Part shown: positions 27,611 through 36,427 of the stretch, in pieces | How positions within the stretch are numbered: position 1 is the stretch's first letter | Layout: each line of letters begins with the position of its first letter | Origin: an uncultured Dokdonia sp. | GTDB lineage: Bacteria; Bacteroidota; Bacteroidia; Flavobacteriales; Flavobacteriaceae | Reading direction: 5' to 3' | DNA: 64,000 nucleotides | Assembly: GCF_947492815.1 (NCBI RefSeq) | Contig: NZ_CANLOB010000012.1 | Span: forward strand, 1-64,000 | The notes under the pieces: model-generated | What the model was told of the DNA's origin: nothing | The model's database searches: none | What the model saw: only the letters and a program-made list of their open reading frames with translations | Made by a program: the position numbers and the translations under genes

Positions 27611-27877
27611 TCATTCAAACAACTTATAAATAAAAAATACAGCGACTCCTAATTCAAAAAGAAAGAACATTACAAAACCAAAGTTCAATTTTATTTTATT
27701 TTTAAATATTCGTAATAACAACCATTGCAAAAATAGCAGAAAAAGTATAAAGAGAATTTTTATTGTCACTCCAAATCTAAATATCCAAAGGTGCAGTAAA
27801 TAAAAAAGACCTAATAAAACAATAGGTATTCCTAAATAGTTTTTAGTTGTTGGTCGTCTATTATGACTATATCTCAT
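27611..27877 (-). CDS. Small membrane protein at the end of the tubulin-like operon
   Basis: An 88-residue protein with three predicted transmembrane helices (about 13-32, 35-55 and 66-86), rich in Phe, Leu and Ile, with a basic N-terminus (MRYSHNRRPTTK). I do not recognise a family. It is on the same strand and starts 53 bp after the transglutaminase-like gene, so it may be the tenth gene of the operon, though the larger gap and lack of overlap leave that open. It is strongly AT-rich like the genes upstream. Confidence 0.6.
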   Translation of the reverse strand: MRYSHNRRPTTKNYLGIPIVLLGLFYLLHLWIFRFGVTIKILFILFLLFLQWLLLRIFKNKIKLNFGFVMFFLFELGVAVFFIYKLFE

Positions 27878-27930
27878 AGGTATTAATCTGAATTAGGGTA
27901 ATACTCTCAGATAAAATAAAAAAACAAATA

Positions 27931-28710
27931 TTAAATATCATCAAATATTTTAAGATTATTCTTGTATTTATAATGAGACTTCCCTTTAAACCAATCTAAA
28001 CTGATCCACTTACCTTGATCATCGACTCTATAATCTTTACTATTAAGTAATGGATTTGAAAAGTCATTTTCAGGAACTAAAATTTCAGAAAAAGCGTGAC
28101 CATTTCCGTTATCATCAAATGCAGCTACAATTCTAGCTTCTAAACCTATTTGTCTTGCAAAAGAAGCCATCAAAATCGCAAAATCATCACAATCACCCGA
28201 ATAGATTCCTTTATATTTTAAAGAAATAGTAGCTTCAGCAGATCTCCAAGTGTCTTTATTTAAGGAAGGATCAAAAACATAATGCCATTTACTATATACA
28301 TAGTCATTCATTGCAAATATTTGCTCTAATTGAGAACTAGAAGTTTTAAGATCTATAGTCAATTTGTTTACCTCTCTTAATACTAAACCTTCTACTTGGA
28401 TAAGTTTACCTTGTGCTGGAGGAATTTTATTATTAATTAGTTCGTTCTTTATTTTATTTTTTTCTTTTGGAGTTACAACGTCATCAATTTCGACAACTTC
28501 CGGATCAACATCTTTTTTTATAGTTTCTGGAGTAGGTATTGTTGATTTTTTATTAGCTTCTTTTTTTGCCATTACAGTCGCTATCAATTTTGCTTTTCCA
28601 GATTTAGAATTACTTTGACAGGATTGTGTCAATATTAATGTACTAACTACTATAAGTAAGCCAATACTACATATGTTTTTGTAGATTTTACTATTATTTA
28701 TTTTTTTCAT
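27931..28710 (-). CDS. Transglutaminase-like lipoprotein
   Basis: A 259-residue lipoprotein (ATG 28710; lipobox LILTQSC, Cys31) with a transglutaminase-like/papain-fold core: Cys174 in GIYSGDCDDFAILMA, His205 in GNGHAFSEI, and an Asp about 35 residues later in WISLDWF form the expected triad. The stretch between (about 50-105) is Lys- and Glu-rich, a likely linker. Such domains cleave or cross-link peptides, often in the cell wall. It overlaps the MotB-like gene upstream by 17 bp, which ties it to the operon. I rejected the upstream TTG start because the lipoprotein signal begins at this ATG. Confidence 0.85.
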   Translation of the reverse strand: MKKINNSKIYKNICSIGLLIVVSTLILTQSCQSNSKSGKAKLIATVMAKKEANKKSTIPTPETIKKDVDPEVVEIDDVVTPKEKNKIKNELINNKIPPAQGKLIQVEGLVLREVNKLTIDLKTSSSQLEQIFAMNDYVYSKWHYVFDPSLNKDTWRSAEATISLKYKGIYSGDCDDFAILMASFARQIGLEARIVAAFDDNGNGHAFSEILVPENDFSNPLLNSKDYRVDDQGKWISLDWFKGKSHYKYKNNLKIFDDI

Positions 28711-29353
28711 TTTTATTGAAATATTTACCAACTTTGGAGGTTACTTGTATTATAAATCTTTTATTGTTTTGCTCAGTAATAGTATCTCGAGATTGACTAA
28801 AATATCCGCTTCCGGCTATAATTATTTCGCATTGATTATTACCAATTTCCCCAAAATCAAAGCCTTCATCTTTCCAAAAATTAAATAATGCTAAAGCTCT
28901 ATTATAGCTTAATCGATATCCTTTATCTGGATCTCTAATATAATTTTCATTATACCTAGCAGCATTACCTTCAATTATTAATAAATAGTCAACAGATTCA
29001 TTCACTTTAACAATACTGTCTATTTTATAAAATAATTTTTTACCGGCTAATGCTAATTCTTGTCTTTTTGAGAATGGTATATCGCTGATTTTTGAGCTAT
29101 TAGGTTTAAAATGCACGTCGATATTCAACTTATATCTTTTATTAATTTCATCAAACGAGTAATATCTTGAATCTAAGTTTTCAATTGCATTTTGAACACT
29201 TTCTATTTCTTTTAATTGATCTGCTGCTGCTTGTAATTCGCTCTGTTTTGATTTTACTATAGCAAAAGAAATTATATACAAGATTAGCATAACGAAGAAA
29301 AGGCTTGTCATTAAGTCTGCGTAACTAACCCAAAAAAATCCAGCTTTTTTCAT
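28694..29353 (-). CDS. MotB/OmpA-like stator protein, second copy
   Basis: A 219-residue protein with the MotB/ZorB plan: short cytoplasmic start, one transmembrane helix (about 14-33) beginning FFWVSYADLMTSLFFVML with a buried Asp13 in the position of the proton-carrying Asp of MotB, a short coiled linker (35-60), and an OmpA-like peptidoglycan-binding domain (about 75-215; YRLSYNRALALFNFW at 146-160). It abuts the paralogous gene at 29354 with no spacer. The two share MKK..FFW....DLMTSLFFVML but differ in linker length. It probably sits in the inner membrane with its C-terminus on peptidoglycan. Confidence 0.85.
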   Translation of the reverse strand: MKKAGFFWVSYADLMTSLFFVMLILYIISFAIVKSKQSELQAAADQLKEIESVQNAIENLDSRYYSFDEINKRYKLNIDVHFKPNSSKISDIPFSKRQELALAGKKLFYKIDSIVKVNESVDYLLIIEGNAARYNENYIRDPDKGYRLSYNRALALFNFWKDEGFDFGEIGNNQCEIIIAGSGYFSQSRDTITEQNNKRFIIQVTSKVGKYFNKNEKNK

Positions 29354-30157
29354 TTAGTCTGCTTTTCCTATTTTAGGAATAATTTGTATAATGAATCGTT
29401 GGTTTTTTGTTTCATTTTCAAACCGATTATTTCGATCTCTTTTAAACCTTCCAACTCCTCCCCAACCATTACCTGAAATTTGTAAATCAACTAATCCTTT
29501 ATATCTTTCATCTTCAAAATTAATTCCTAAGTCTTTCCAATACTTCCAAAGATTATATGCTCTTTCATAACTATATATATAATCAACACTCTCATTTGCA
29601 ATTAGTAATTTAGAGGCATAGCCCGAAATAATAACTATATACGATACATTTTTCATTCGGGGGTCAGATATCTTCTTCTTTGCTAAATCGTCTATAGTTT
29701 TTTTTAACTGGACCCCTACTTCTTTAATTTTTTCAGAAGTTTTTACAAATTTTTTTAGACTTGTGTTATTAATTCCTCTTCTTCCTGTATTAAATTCGAC
29801 ATCAAAAGCAAGAGTAAACCGCTTATGTTTTCCTTCGTAGCGAAAAAGTATCGTATCCTTTTTTAAAGGTTCTAGATTTTCTTCTATGGCTTCAATTAAT
29901 TTTATTTTTTTAGCAGAAACACGTAAAGTATCATTTTCAGTTTTTAAATATCCAATTATGGATTTGGCTTCATCTAGATTTTTTTCAGAAATCGCAAGTT
30001 TATCTCTTGTCTCTTTAAGCTCTTTATCAATCTCTGTACTATTTATAATTTGTTTTTTATAAAAAGTAAATGAAACCACATATAGTACCAACATTACAAA
30101 AAACAGACTTGTCATTAAATCTGAAAAACCTATCCAAAAGAAATTAGATTTTTTCAT
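29354..30157 (-). CDS. MotB/OmpA-like stator protein, first copy
   Basis: A 267-residue protein with FFWIGFSDLMTSLFFVMLVLY at the N-terminus (transmembrane about 14-33, Asp13 as putative ion carrier), a longer coiled-coil linker (about 38-98), then an OmpA/MotB-type domain (about 105-262) with SYIVIISGYAS and YIYSYERAYNLWKYWKDLG corresponding to the helix that lines the peptidoglycan-binding groove. It ends RFIIQIIPKIG like its neighbour. It starts 2 bp after the ExbB/MotA-like gene. Two MotB-type subunits per one MotA-type subunit suggests a heteromeric B dimer, which is inference. Confidence 0.86.
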   Translation of the reverse strand: MKKSNFFWIGFSDLMTSLFFVMLVLYVVSFTFYKKQIINSTEIDKELKETRDKLAISEKNLDEAKSIIGYLKTENDTLRVSAKKIKLIEAIEENLEPLKKDTILFRYEGKHKRFTLAFDVEFNTGRRGINNTSLKKFVKTSEKIKEVGVQLKKTIDDLAKKKISDPRMKNVSYIVIISGYASKLLIANESVDYIYSYERAYNLWKYWKDLGINFEDERYKGLVDLQISGNGWGGVGRFKRDRNNRFENETKNQRFIIQIIPKIGKAD

Positions 30158-30159
30158 TA

Positions 30160-31764
30160 TTATACAACATCAAAATACTTTAGTACCGAATGAATCCCAT
30201 AAATAATAACTATCGTATATGCTCCAATTTTTAGGATCGTTAATAAACTATTCAAAAATGTTTTTTTCTTTTTATTAAGATAAGTTTCATTTTTGTTAAA
30301 AGATCTATTTTCTCCAGTAGTATTCAGTTTAGAAAGTGCTGTCACTAATTCTCTGTTTCCATTTGAAATCACTTTTACTAGTTTTTCTTCAAGACTTCCT
30401 AATCTTTCATCAATTGTTTCTAGCTTAAGCAGTTTATCTAAGTTATTAAGTTTTTCAAATTTAGGCCTCGCATTTTCAAAAGCTTCTTCTGTTCTTCGAA
30501 CTTGATCATCCATAATCTTTGTAAAATTCTCAACAGATTTAGTAAAAGCTCCTGATAATTTAGAATCAAACGAGGATATTAAATTATTGAAAGAATCAAA
30601 TTGTTTTAATGTTGCATTAGACAATTGACTTACTGCATCTTGAAACACAGAGTCATTTTTCGCAACAGCTATATTAATAGCGTCATTATATCTTTCGAAA
30701 GATTGAATATGCTTATTAAAAAAAGTAGTTGCTTGATTGCTTTGAATAATACTATCTTTTATTTCTGTTAAAATAATATTCACATTTTGAGTATTATTTA
30801 CAAATTGTTTTAAGTTAGATAATAACTCTGTTGTGCTTACCATGGATTTATCTAACTCATTATAATATTTAGCAAAATTTTGAAAAGTTCCCATCATCCC
30901 TTCTAAATCCTTAAATATTTTTGAGTTTGCAGTTGATATTCCTTTAACATCAAGATTTGATATATCCTTAATTAAAGTTTGCTCATGAGTTATTGTTTCA
31001 TTAGACATTTTTACAATATCACTCAATTGTGACACTGAGGTATTAGTAGCTCTTGCAAATACATCAAGTTTATCAGATAGAATTGAAACTTCTGGTAAAT
31101 TTCCTATGACCATTTTTGGCATTAACTCAGATTGCAATTTTGAAAGAAACTCGCTCTTTTCTTCATCAGCTTCTGTCTGAGCATCTTTGTAAATCTTAAT
31201 AGAAAATATTGTCGTTATAAGCAGTCCAATCACACTTGCAGACATTGCCCATTTAACTCCATCAATTAATGGTTGAATTGCATCTAAAGCATTATTATCT
31301 CCACTAAAACTAACAGAAAATAACCCTACAATTATTCCAATCATTGTAGCTGCTAATCCAAGATATAACGGAGCAGGTATTCTGTTTTCAATTTGGTTTT
31401 CTATGGTTTCAGTGTGCTTATTGATTATATCTTTTATTATATGAAAATCAATAGAAGCTCCTTTATTCTTGATTAAATAAACATTAATATATTTCACTAT
31501 TGTTTCCAACACTTGGCTTTTTGGAGAATATTCGAGATACGTAATACTAATGCTACTTTCTTCTCCTTTATAGGATAGCATTTCATGTATATTCCCTTTA
31601 TCAAAAACACCTTTTGATATGTTTTTTTCTGTAATTATTGGTAAATCCTCTACATCATAAATTGCTTTGTACATTTTAATTTTATACCATAGTTTATATG
31701 CTAAAAACAATTGCAACAAAACAATGACTACTATTATGAGGACTTCTAAATATTTATAATTCAT
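30160..31764 (-). CDS. ExbB/MotA-like stator protein with long coiled-coil tail
   Basis: A 534-residue inner-membrane protein. TM1 is at about 6-25. The characteristic TolQ/ExbB/MotA segments follow: PAPLYLGLAATMIGIIVGLFSV (131-152) and VKWAMSASVIGLLITTIFSI (170-189). A long, mostly helical, low-Cys tail (about 200-500) has heptad-like patterning, and a last hydrophobic helix lies at about 508-530. ZorA of the Zorya defence system has a similar plan of MotA core plus long cytoplasmic tail, but its partner genes are absent here. With the MotB-like genes it should form an ion-driven complex. Confidence 0.85.
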   Translation of the reverse strand: MNYKYLEVLIIVVIVLLQLFLAYKLWYKIKMYKAIYDVEDLPIITEKNISKGVFDKGNIHEMLSYKGEESSISITYLEYSPKSQVLETIVKYINVYLIKNKGASIDFHIIKDIINKHTETIENQIENRIPAPLYLGLAATMIGIIVGLFSVSFSGDNNALDAIQPLIDGVKWAMSASVIGLLITTIFSIKIYKDAQTEADEEKSEFLSKLQSELMPKMVIGNLPEVSILSDKLDVFARATNTSVSQLSDIVKMSNETITHEQTLIKDISNLDVKGISTANSKIFKDLEGMMGTFQNFAKYYNELDKSMVSTTELLSNLKQFVNNTQNVNIILTEIKDSIIQSNQATTFFNKHIQSFERYNDAINIAVAKNDSVFQDAVSQLSNATLKQFDSFNNLISSFDSKLSGAFTKSVENFTKIMDDQVRRTEEAFENARPKFEKLNNLDKLLKLETIDERLGSLEEKLVKVISNGNRELVTALSKLNTTGENRSFNKNETYLNKKKKTFLNSLLTILKIGAYTIVIIYGIHSVLKYFDVV

Positions 31765-31777
31765 AAAACTTCTATGC

Positions 31778-33034
31778 TTAAATAAATTTAATTCTAACTT
31801 TTTCTGTTACTATCCAATCCTCTCCCTCAAGTTTTATCTTTCCTTTATTAGTAACTATAATTGCTTTTGCATTATTAGAGTAATCATTATCGTAGATGCA
31901 TGCAGTTTTTAAATATGTATCTGGTGAGTTTAACGCTTTTGATAAATTAGCATCTACTAAAACCGATAATTCACCTGTTTTCATTTGCTTATTAAACTCA
32001 ATCATATATAGTGAGTTTAATGTTCTGTCTTTACTTGCATCTTCATTTGCAAAAGTCAAATCTTGAAATGGAGAGGGTAAGTAAATTAGATTACTTGATT
32101 TATCATGAGATACATCTAGTTCAGTGGCTTTAGAAGACGTTTCCTTTAATGTTATCGATTTAGAAGGTGTATCATTTGTAGAATATTCATTTACTGAAAC
32201 TAAATTACTCTTCAAAGTTGCAACTTCCATTTTAAGATTTTTCACTTCTCTCTTAAGACTTTGTATATTCCCATTGAGTCTATCTTCTGATATTTTAAGA
32301 TGATGCACATCATTTTTTAATTTTTCAATTAAAGAATTAAAAGAATCATGATTAGTAATAGTCATATTAGAACCATCATTTCTCATATTTACACCATTTT
32401 TTAATTTATTTTTCTTGAAAAAGAATATGAAAATTATAGCTATTATTAATATGCTTAAAACCCAATATAATAGAGATGATGACTCCGAAGTTTTTTTGAT
32501 TGTATAATCTGTTGAATCTTCAGGTAATGATTCAGTCATAGAATTCTCTATATTACCTTTTTCTATATTATTTTTAGCATTTAGTAACTCTTCATATTTT
32601 TTATTTAATACAATTATTGTTTCATTAAAACGTTGTTTAGAATTTTTTTCATCGTATCCTGATGCTTGTATACTCTGAAAATTAAATTCTGAATCTATAT
32701 TTAACGTATTATAATGATCAAAAACATTTATTTTGGTTCTTGACCAACTTCCATTCGTTAATAATTCGCCTACACTGTCAAGATTTATTACTTTTTCATT
32801 TGAAAAATTTTGATATTCATTAACTAACTTTATATAGGTTTGAAATTCGCTTTTATTATTGTTCTTTGTTTCAGGTGTCCATCCTCTTAGATCCTCTATA
32901 TATGCAATTGTTAACTTAACTACAGCCCATTCTTTTAATTGATTGTAAATTTCTTGTTCTTCTTTATTAGATTGTGCTATTGTTGATACTGTCGGAAGGA
33001 AAATCATCCATAGCAATACAACCAATTTTCTCAT
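31778..33034 (-). CDS. Single-pass membrane protein with coiled coil, tubulin-like operon
   Basis: A 418-residue protein starting at ATG 33034, one base past the upstream stop; an alternative ATG at 33046 would overlap. It has a signal peptide (about 1-21, STIAQ), an extracytoplasmic helical domain (about 22-180), one transmembrane helix (about 187-206, YWVLSILIIAIIFIFFF), a cytoplasmic coiled coil (about 230-275), a polar linker, and a C-terminal beta-rich domain (about 310-418, ending KVRIKFI). No named family was recognised. Its topology would link a periplasmic sensor or anchor to the cytoplasmic tubulin-like and Hsp70-like proteins. Confidence 0.75.
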   Translation of the reverse strand: MRKLVVLLWMIFLPTVSTIAQSNKEEQEIYNQLKEWAVVKLTIAYIEDLRGWTPETKNNNKSEFQTYIKLVNEYQNFSNEKVINLDSVGELLTNGSWSRTKINVFDHYNTLNIDSEFNFQSIQASGYDEKNSKQRFNETIIVLNKKYEELLNAKNNIEKGNIENSMTESLPEDSTDYTIKKTSESSSLLYWVLSILIIAIIFIFFFKKNKLKNGVNMRNDGSNMTITNHDSFNSLIEKLKNDVHHLKISEDRLNGNIQSLKREVKNLKMEVATLKSNLVSVNEYSTNDTPSKSITLKETSSKATELDVSHDKSSNLIYLPSPFQDLTFANEDASKDRTLNSLYMIEFNKQMKTGELSVLVDANLSKALNSPDTYLKTACIYDNDYSNNAKAIIVTNKGKIKLEGEDWIVTEKVRIKFI

Positions 33035-33035
33035 A

Positions 33036-36000
33036 TCAATTTCCATTTATTTCTTTTGCTAACTCATTAAGCTTACCAATAAGTGGATAAAAGAATAAAG
33101 TTTCACTTAAAGCTTCATCATCATCTGAGTCTTTTTTAACTGCATTTAAACCTGCCATAATAAAATCTTCTAGATCAGTGGATTTATGATCATTAAACAC
33201 TTTCAATGAAGTTGTTGATATTCCGAATTCATCTATAAAATTTAATGATTTATTTAGTTTAATGAATAGTTTATAAAACGTCTCTACATTTTCTATTACA
33301 CCATTTCTAAACTCACTATCTATATTATTATAACTAACTGCAAAGTCATCTGACTGGGTTCTTTTTTGAACTTTTTTATCATTAAAGTTTCCAATACTAA
33401 ATTCAACTAATTCTTTATGACTATTAACATCTAGATTTTTATCAATATAAAACCCTCCCTTACAAGTAATTTCTTTTGGATTAGCATTTGCTCTTAAATC
33501 AATATTTGATTCATCTGTCTCAAACACTTCATTAAAAATTGCTTCAAAAAGTTTTGTTAATGACCCTAAGTTTCGGTCACTATCTATTATGTTTAATATT
33601 TTAGATCCTGTACCGCTAAACAAAATATTGCGAGGAGTTTCCATCCCTTTTATTTTCATCATTTCGGCTATATGGTAAATAATAGACGCATAAAAGAGTA
33701 AGAAAATGATTTTAAAATCGCTATCCGTCTTTAGCATCTTTGAAAAATCAATATCAACTTGCTTATCTAATAGACTCTTATTTTTTTTCAGAGAAAAGAG
33801 AAAGTTTACTAAATCTGCAGAAGAAGCATTTTCATTATAGATCTTATCCAAAATTGTTAATTCTGATTTCAATTCATTTTGAATAAGCAAGTCTTTAAAT
33901 AATGGGAAATATTTTTGAACAAAACCATTAGACTTGATATTTCCGTTAAATCCGTCTCCAAAAATTGAATTCCCTGCAAATTTAAAAGAGGTTATTAATT
34001 GTGGTTCACCATTAGCATAAATCATTACGTCACTTGTTCCTCCACCAATATCTATTGAAACAGAAGGTTTAGCATGGGCGTGTATTCCTTCATTAGCCTT
34101 ATAGTAATAAAATGGAGCAATACTTTCAGGGTAGTTAGATAGATTATCTAGGTTTAGATCAAATATTTGCTCAAACTTTTCTTGCCATAAAGTTTTAAAA
34201 ATTTTCAACCTATGTGTTGTCATTGAAACTGGATAGAACCAAATGATTTTAGTATTGCTTAAATTACCATTATTCATTAATACTTTGTTTTTACAAAGCA
34301 TCAACAATTCTTCTATATAATGTCCAATTCTTTTTAAATTATCTTCATCATTACTTGCCCATTTTAAATCTGTATATGCTTTTAAATATTTTCTTATAGT
34401 ATTCTTTTCATAATCAAACCCAATATTTGTGTGAGTGAAAATATTTGTTGGTTTTGAAAAATTAATATTTTGATTTTGAATCAAACAGGTTCGGAAAGGA
34501 GCATTTCTCAACTTTCCTTCTCCAAATTGTTTACTTAAAATTTCTTGTGTTAAATGATTTTCCCCATCAAGTATATCTCTAATAGACTGTGATCGCAACT
34601 TTGATTCTTCTTGATTTGGCATTAGAAAAGCGATTTGCTCATCACTTTCTGAAATGTCATATGCTTTCTCTGAACCGTGTCCTTGAATTTTATATTCAAT
34701 ATGTGAATTTGTAGTTCCAAAATCAATAGCAAATTCATAATCATCTCCACTACTACCATTATATTCAGACCATTTTGGTATAATAACATTCTGAACCCTT
34801 CCAACTTTTATAAATATAATATCAAATTGATCATCAATTATAGATTGTTGCGTTTTAATAGGTTTTTCTGCTCTATAAGATTGATGCTTACATTGAACAG
34901 ATTTTGTATATTTTGAATGGTAAAAGTCAACTCCTAAAAGTTCATTTTTATTTGGACTAACATCTGCTATTCCTATTGTATATGATATTTTTCTTTCTAT
35001 ACTTTTTACAAACGGATAGACGGATAGCGCAAATGATTTTTCTACTATTGTTCCTGTTTTAGAGTCATTATTAGTAGTACCTGCTGAACTTTTAGGGTAG
35101 TATATTTTCTTATACGTAATAAATTCTCTCTTAACGGGAATACTTATCTCAATTTCAACACTTCCTCCGGAAAGATCTTTGATTTTAACTAAGTCATTTT
35201 CAATAATATCTTCAATACTGAAATAAGTGAAGAAATTCTCTTTTATCGGTAATAAAAAAAATCTACTTCCTACTGTCAGAAACTTCATATTATCAACTTC
35301 ATATGGTAATTTAACTATAGAATCTGTTAAGAAGTCATTCATCGTCAAATAAGGATATGCATCTCCTTGATTTGGAAGCGTTCTTTCACTTAATGGTCGT
35401 TTATCTTCTGCAGGTACTATAGTATTTATGTCCCAATCATCTTCTGTATATTTATAGCGTAAACTAAATGGTTCTACTGGTAATACTAAAGGTTTGTTTC
35501 CTTCTACCTCTTTAATTGTTTTAATTGTAAAATCACTTTGTCTTTCTATTATGAGGGGATTTTTAACAAATTGTTTTACAGGTAAATTATTTATTATTTC
35601 TAATGGTTCTCCTGCATTATTATTAAAAAAAACACTATTTAAAGAATTCATATACTCTTCACAATCTAAATTCATCAAAGAGTCATAAAAAGCAGCATCA
35701 TACGTAGTTAATTTTTCGACAGTTTCAATTAAATACATATTAAACTCTGGAAAATTTTCATTAAAATTATCTACAGTACTTGATAATGCAAATAAGTATT
35801 TAATATAATCTTTATCTCTTTTATAAAGTGGTAGTAGTTTCGTGTCAAGCATAATATCTTGACCAAAAATAATTTGCGTATCTCTAGCATTTGGAGCCGC
35901 AAAGAATAAAGTTCTAGGAGAAGTTCCTCCTATGACTTTATGTTTATATTTTAAAATGTAAATTTTATCGAATTGGTCAAAATTATATTGCGAATTATCC

Positions 36001-36422
36001 TGATTTAAAAATAATTCAAGCGTTTTTCCTAAATGTCTTTTTTTTGAATTTCCATTTAATAAAGCTCCTAAACTATTTGTTTTATCCCAAGCTTCCAGTT
36101 TCAAATCATCTTTATGCTTATCATAATTAAAAAATATTTGTCCTATATCTAAAGCATCTGAAATCAATTTATGGTTATCTGTAGCAGTACTTACTCCATT
36201 ACGTTCTAATCCATCTAAATTACCTTCCTCTGCCACTCTTGCAAATGCAGTTCTAACTAAATCAATTCTTGCAAATGGACTAGGTATTGAAGTAGGTAGT
36301 TTTTTTCCATCACCACTATCAGTTTGTATACTACTTATTAAATCATTATTTATATTTACAGAAGGAAACCAATCAATATTTGAAGCTCCTGCATTATGGA
36401 TTCTAAATACTTTTCTTGCCAT
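33036..36422 (-). CDS. Large Hsp70/actin-fold ATPase with unknown N-terminal half
   Basis: An 1128-residue protein. The actin/Hsp70 nucleotide-binding fold lies in the second half: phosphate-1 motif DFGTTNSH (567-574), a connecting strand IIWFYPVSMTTHR (726-738), phosphate-2 motif DIGGGTSDV (791-799), and adenosine motif LFSGTGSKIL (934-943). Residues 1-550 form a long region without recognised motifs, and 960-1128 is a C-terminal extension. No substrate-binding domain typical of DnaK is seen. The protein has no signal peptide and is cytoplasmic. It begins 5 bp after the tubulin-like gene. An ATP-dependent filament or chaperone-like switch is the likely role. Confidence 0.85.
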   Translation of the reverse strand: MARKVFRIHNAGASNIDWFPSVNINNDLISSIQTDSGDGKKLPTSIPSPFARIDLVRTAFARVAEEGNLDGLERNGVSTATDNHKLISDALDIGQIFFNYDKHKDDLKLEAWDKTNSLGALLNGNSKKRHLGKTLELFLNQDNSQYNFDQFDKIYILKYKHKVIGGTSPRTLFFAAPNARDTQIIFGQDIMLDTKLLPLYKRDKDYIKYLFALSSTVDNFNENFPEFNMYLIETVEKLTTYDAAFYDSLMNLDCEEYMNSLNSVFFNNNAGEPLEIINNLPVKQFVKNPLIIERQSDFTIKTIKEVEGNKPLVLPVEPFSLRYKYTEDDWDINTIVPAEDKRPLSERTLPNQGDAYPYLTMNDFLTDSIVKLPYEVDNMKFLTVGSRFFLLPIKENFFTYFSIEDIIENDLVKIKDLSGGSVEIEISIPVKREFITYKKIYYPKSSAGTTNNDSKTGTIVEKSFALSVYPFVKSIERKISYTIGIADVSPNKNELLGVDFYHSKYTKSVQCKHQSYRAEKPIKTQQSIIDDQFDIIFIKVGRVQNVIIPKWSEYNGSSGDDYEFAIDFGTTNSHIEYKIQGHGSEKAYDISESDEQIAFLMPNQEESKLRSQSIRDILDGENHLTQEILSKQFGEGKLRNAPFRTCLIQNQNINFSKPTNIFTHTNIGFDYEKNTIRKYLKAYTDLKWASNDEDNLKRIGHYIEELLMLCKNKVLMNNGNLSNTKIIWFYPVSMTTHRLKIFKTLWQEKFEQIFDLNLDNLSNYPESIAPFYYYKANEGIHAHAKPSVSIDIGGGTSDVMIYANGEPQLITSFKFAGNSIFGDGFNGNIKSNGFVQKYFPLFKDLLIQNELKSELTILDKIYNENASSADLVNFLFSLKKNKSLLDKQVDIDFSKMLKTDSDFKIIFLLFYASIIYHIAEMMKIKGMETPRNILFSGTGSKILNIIDSDRNLGSLTKLFEAIFNEVFETDESNIDLRANANPKEITCKGGFYIDKNLDVNSHKELVEFSIGNFNDKKVQKRTQSDDFAVSYNNIDSEFRNGVIENVETFYKLFIKLNKSLNFIDEFGISTTSLKVFNDHKSTDLEDFIMAGLNAVKKDSDDDEALSETLFFYPLIGKLNELAKEINGN

Positions 36423-36427
36423 TTTTC

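Noticed and set aside
28694..31764. Calling the locus a Zorya defence system from the ZorA/ZorB-like proteins
   Set aside because: No ZorC/ZorD/ZorE-type gene (helicase or nuclease) is present, and the tubulin-like, Hsp70-like and vWA genes are not part of Zorya. A defence role is possible but not supported.
28694..31764. Flagellar MotA/MotB
   Set aside because: No flagellar genes are present, the MotA-like tail is far too long, and two MotB-like genes occur in an operon with unrelated partners.
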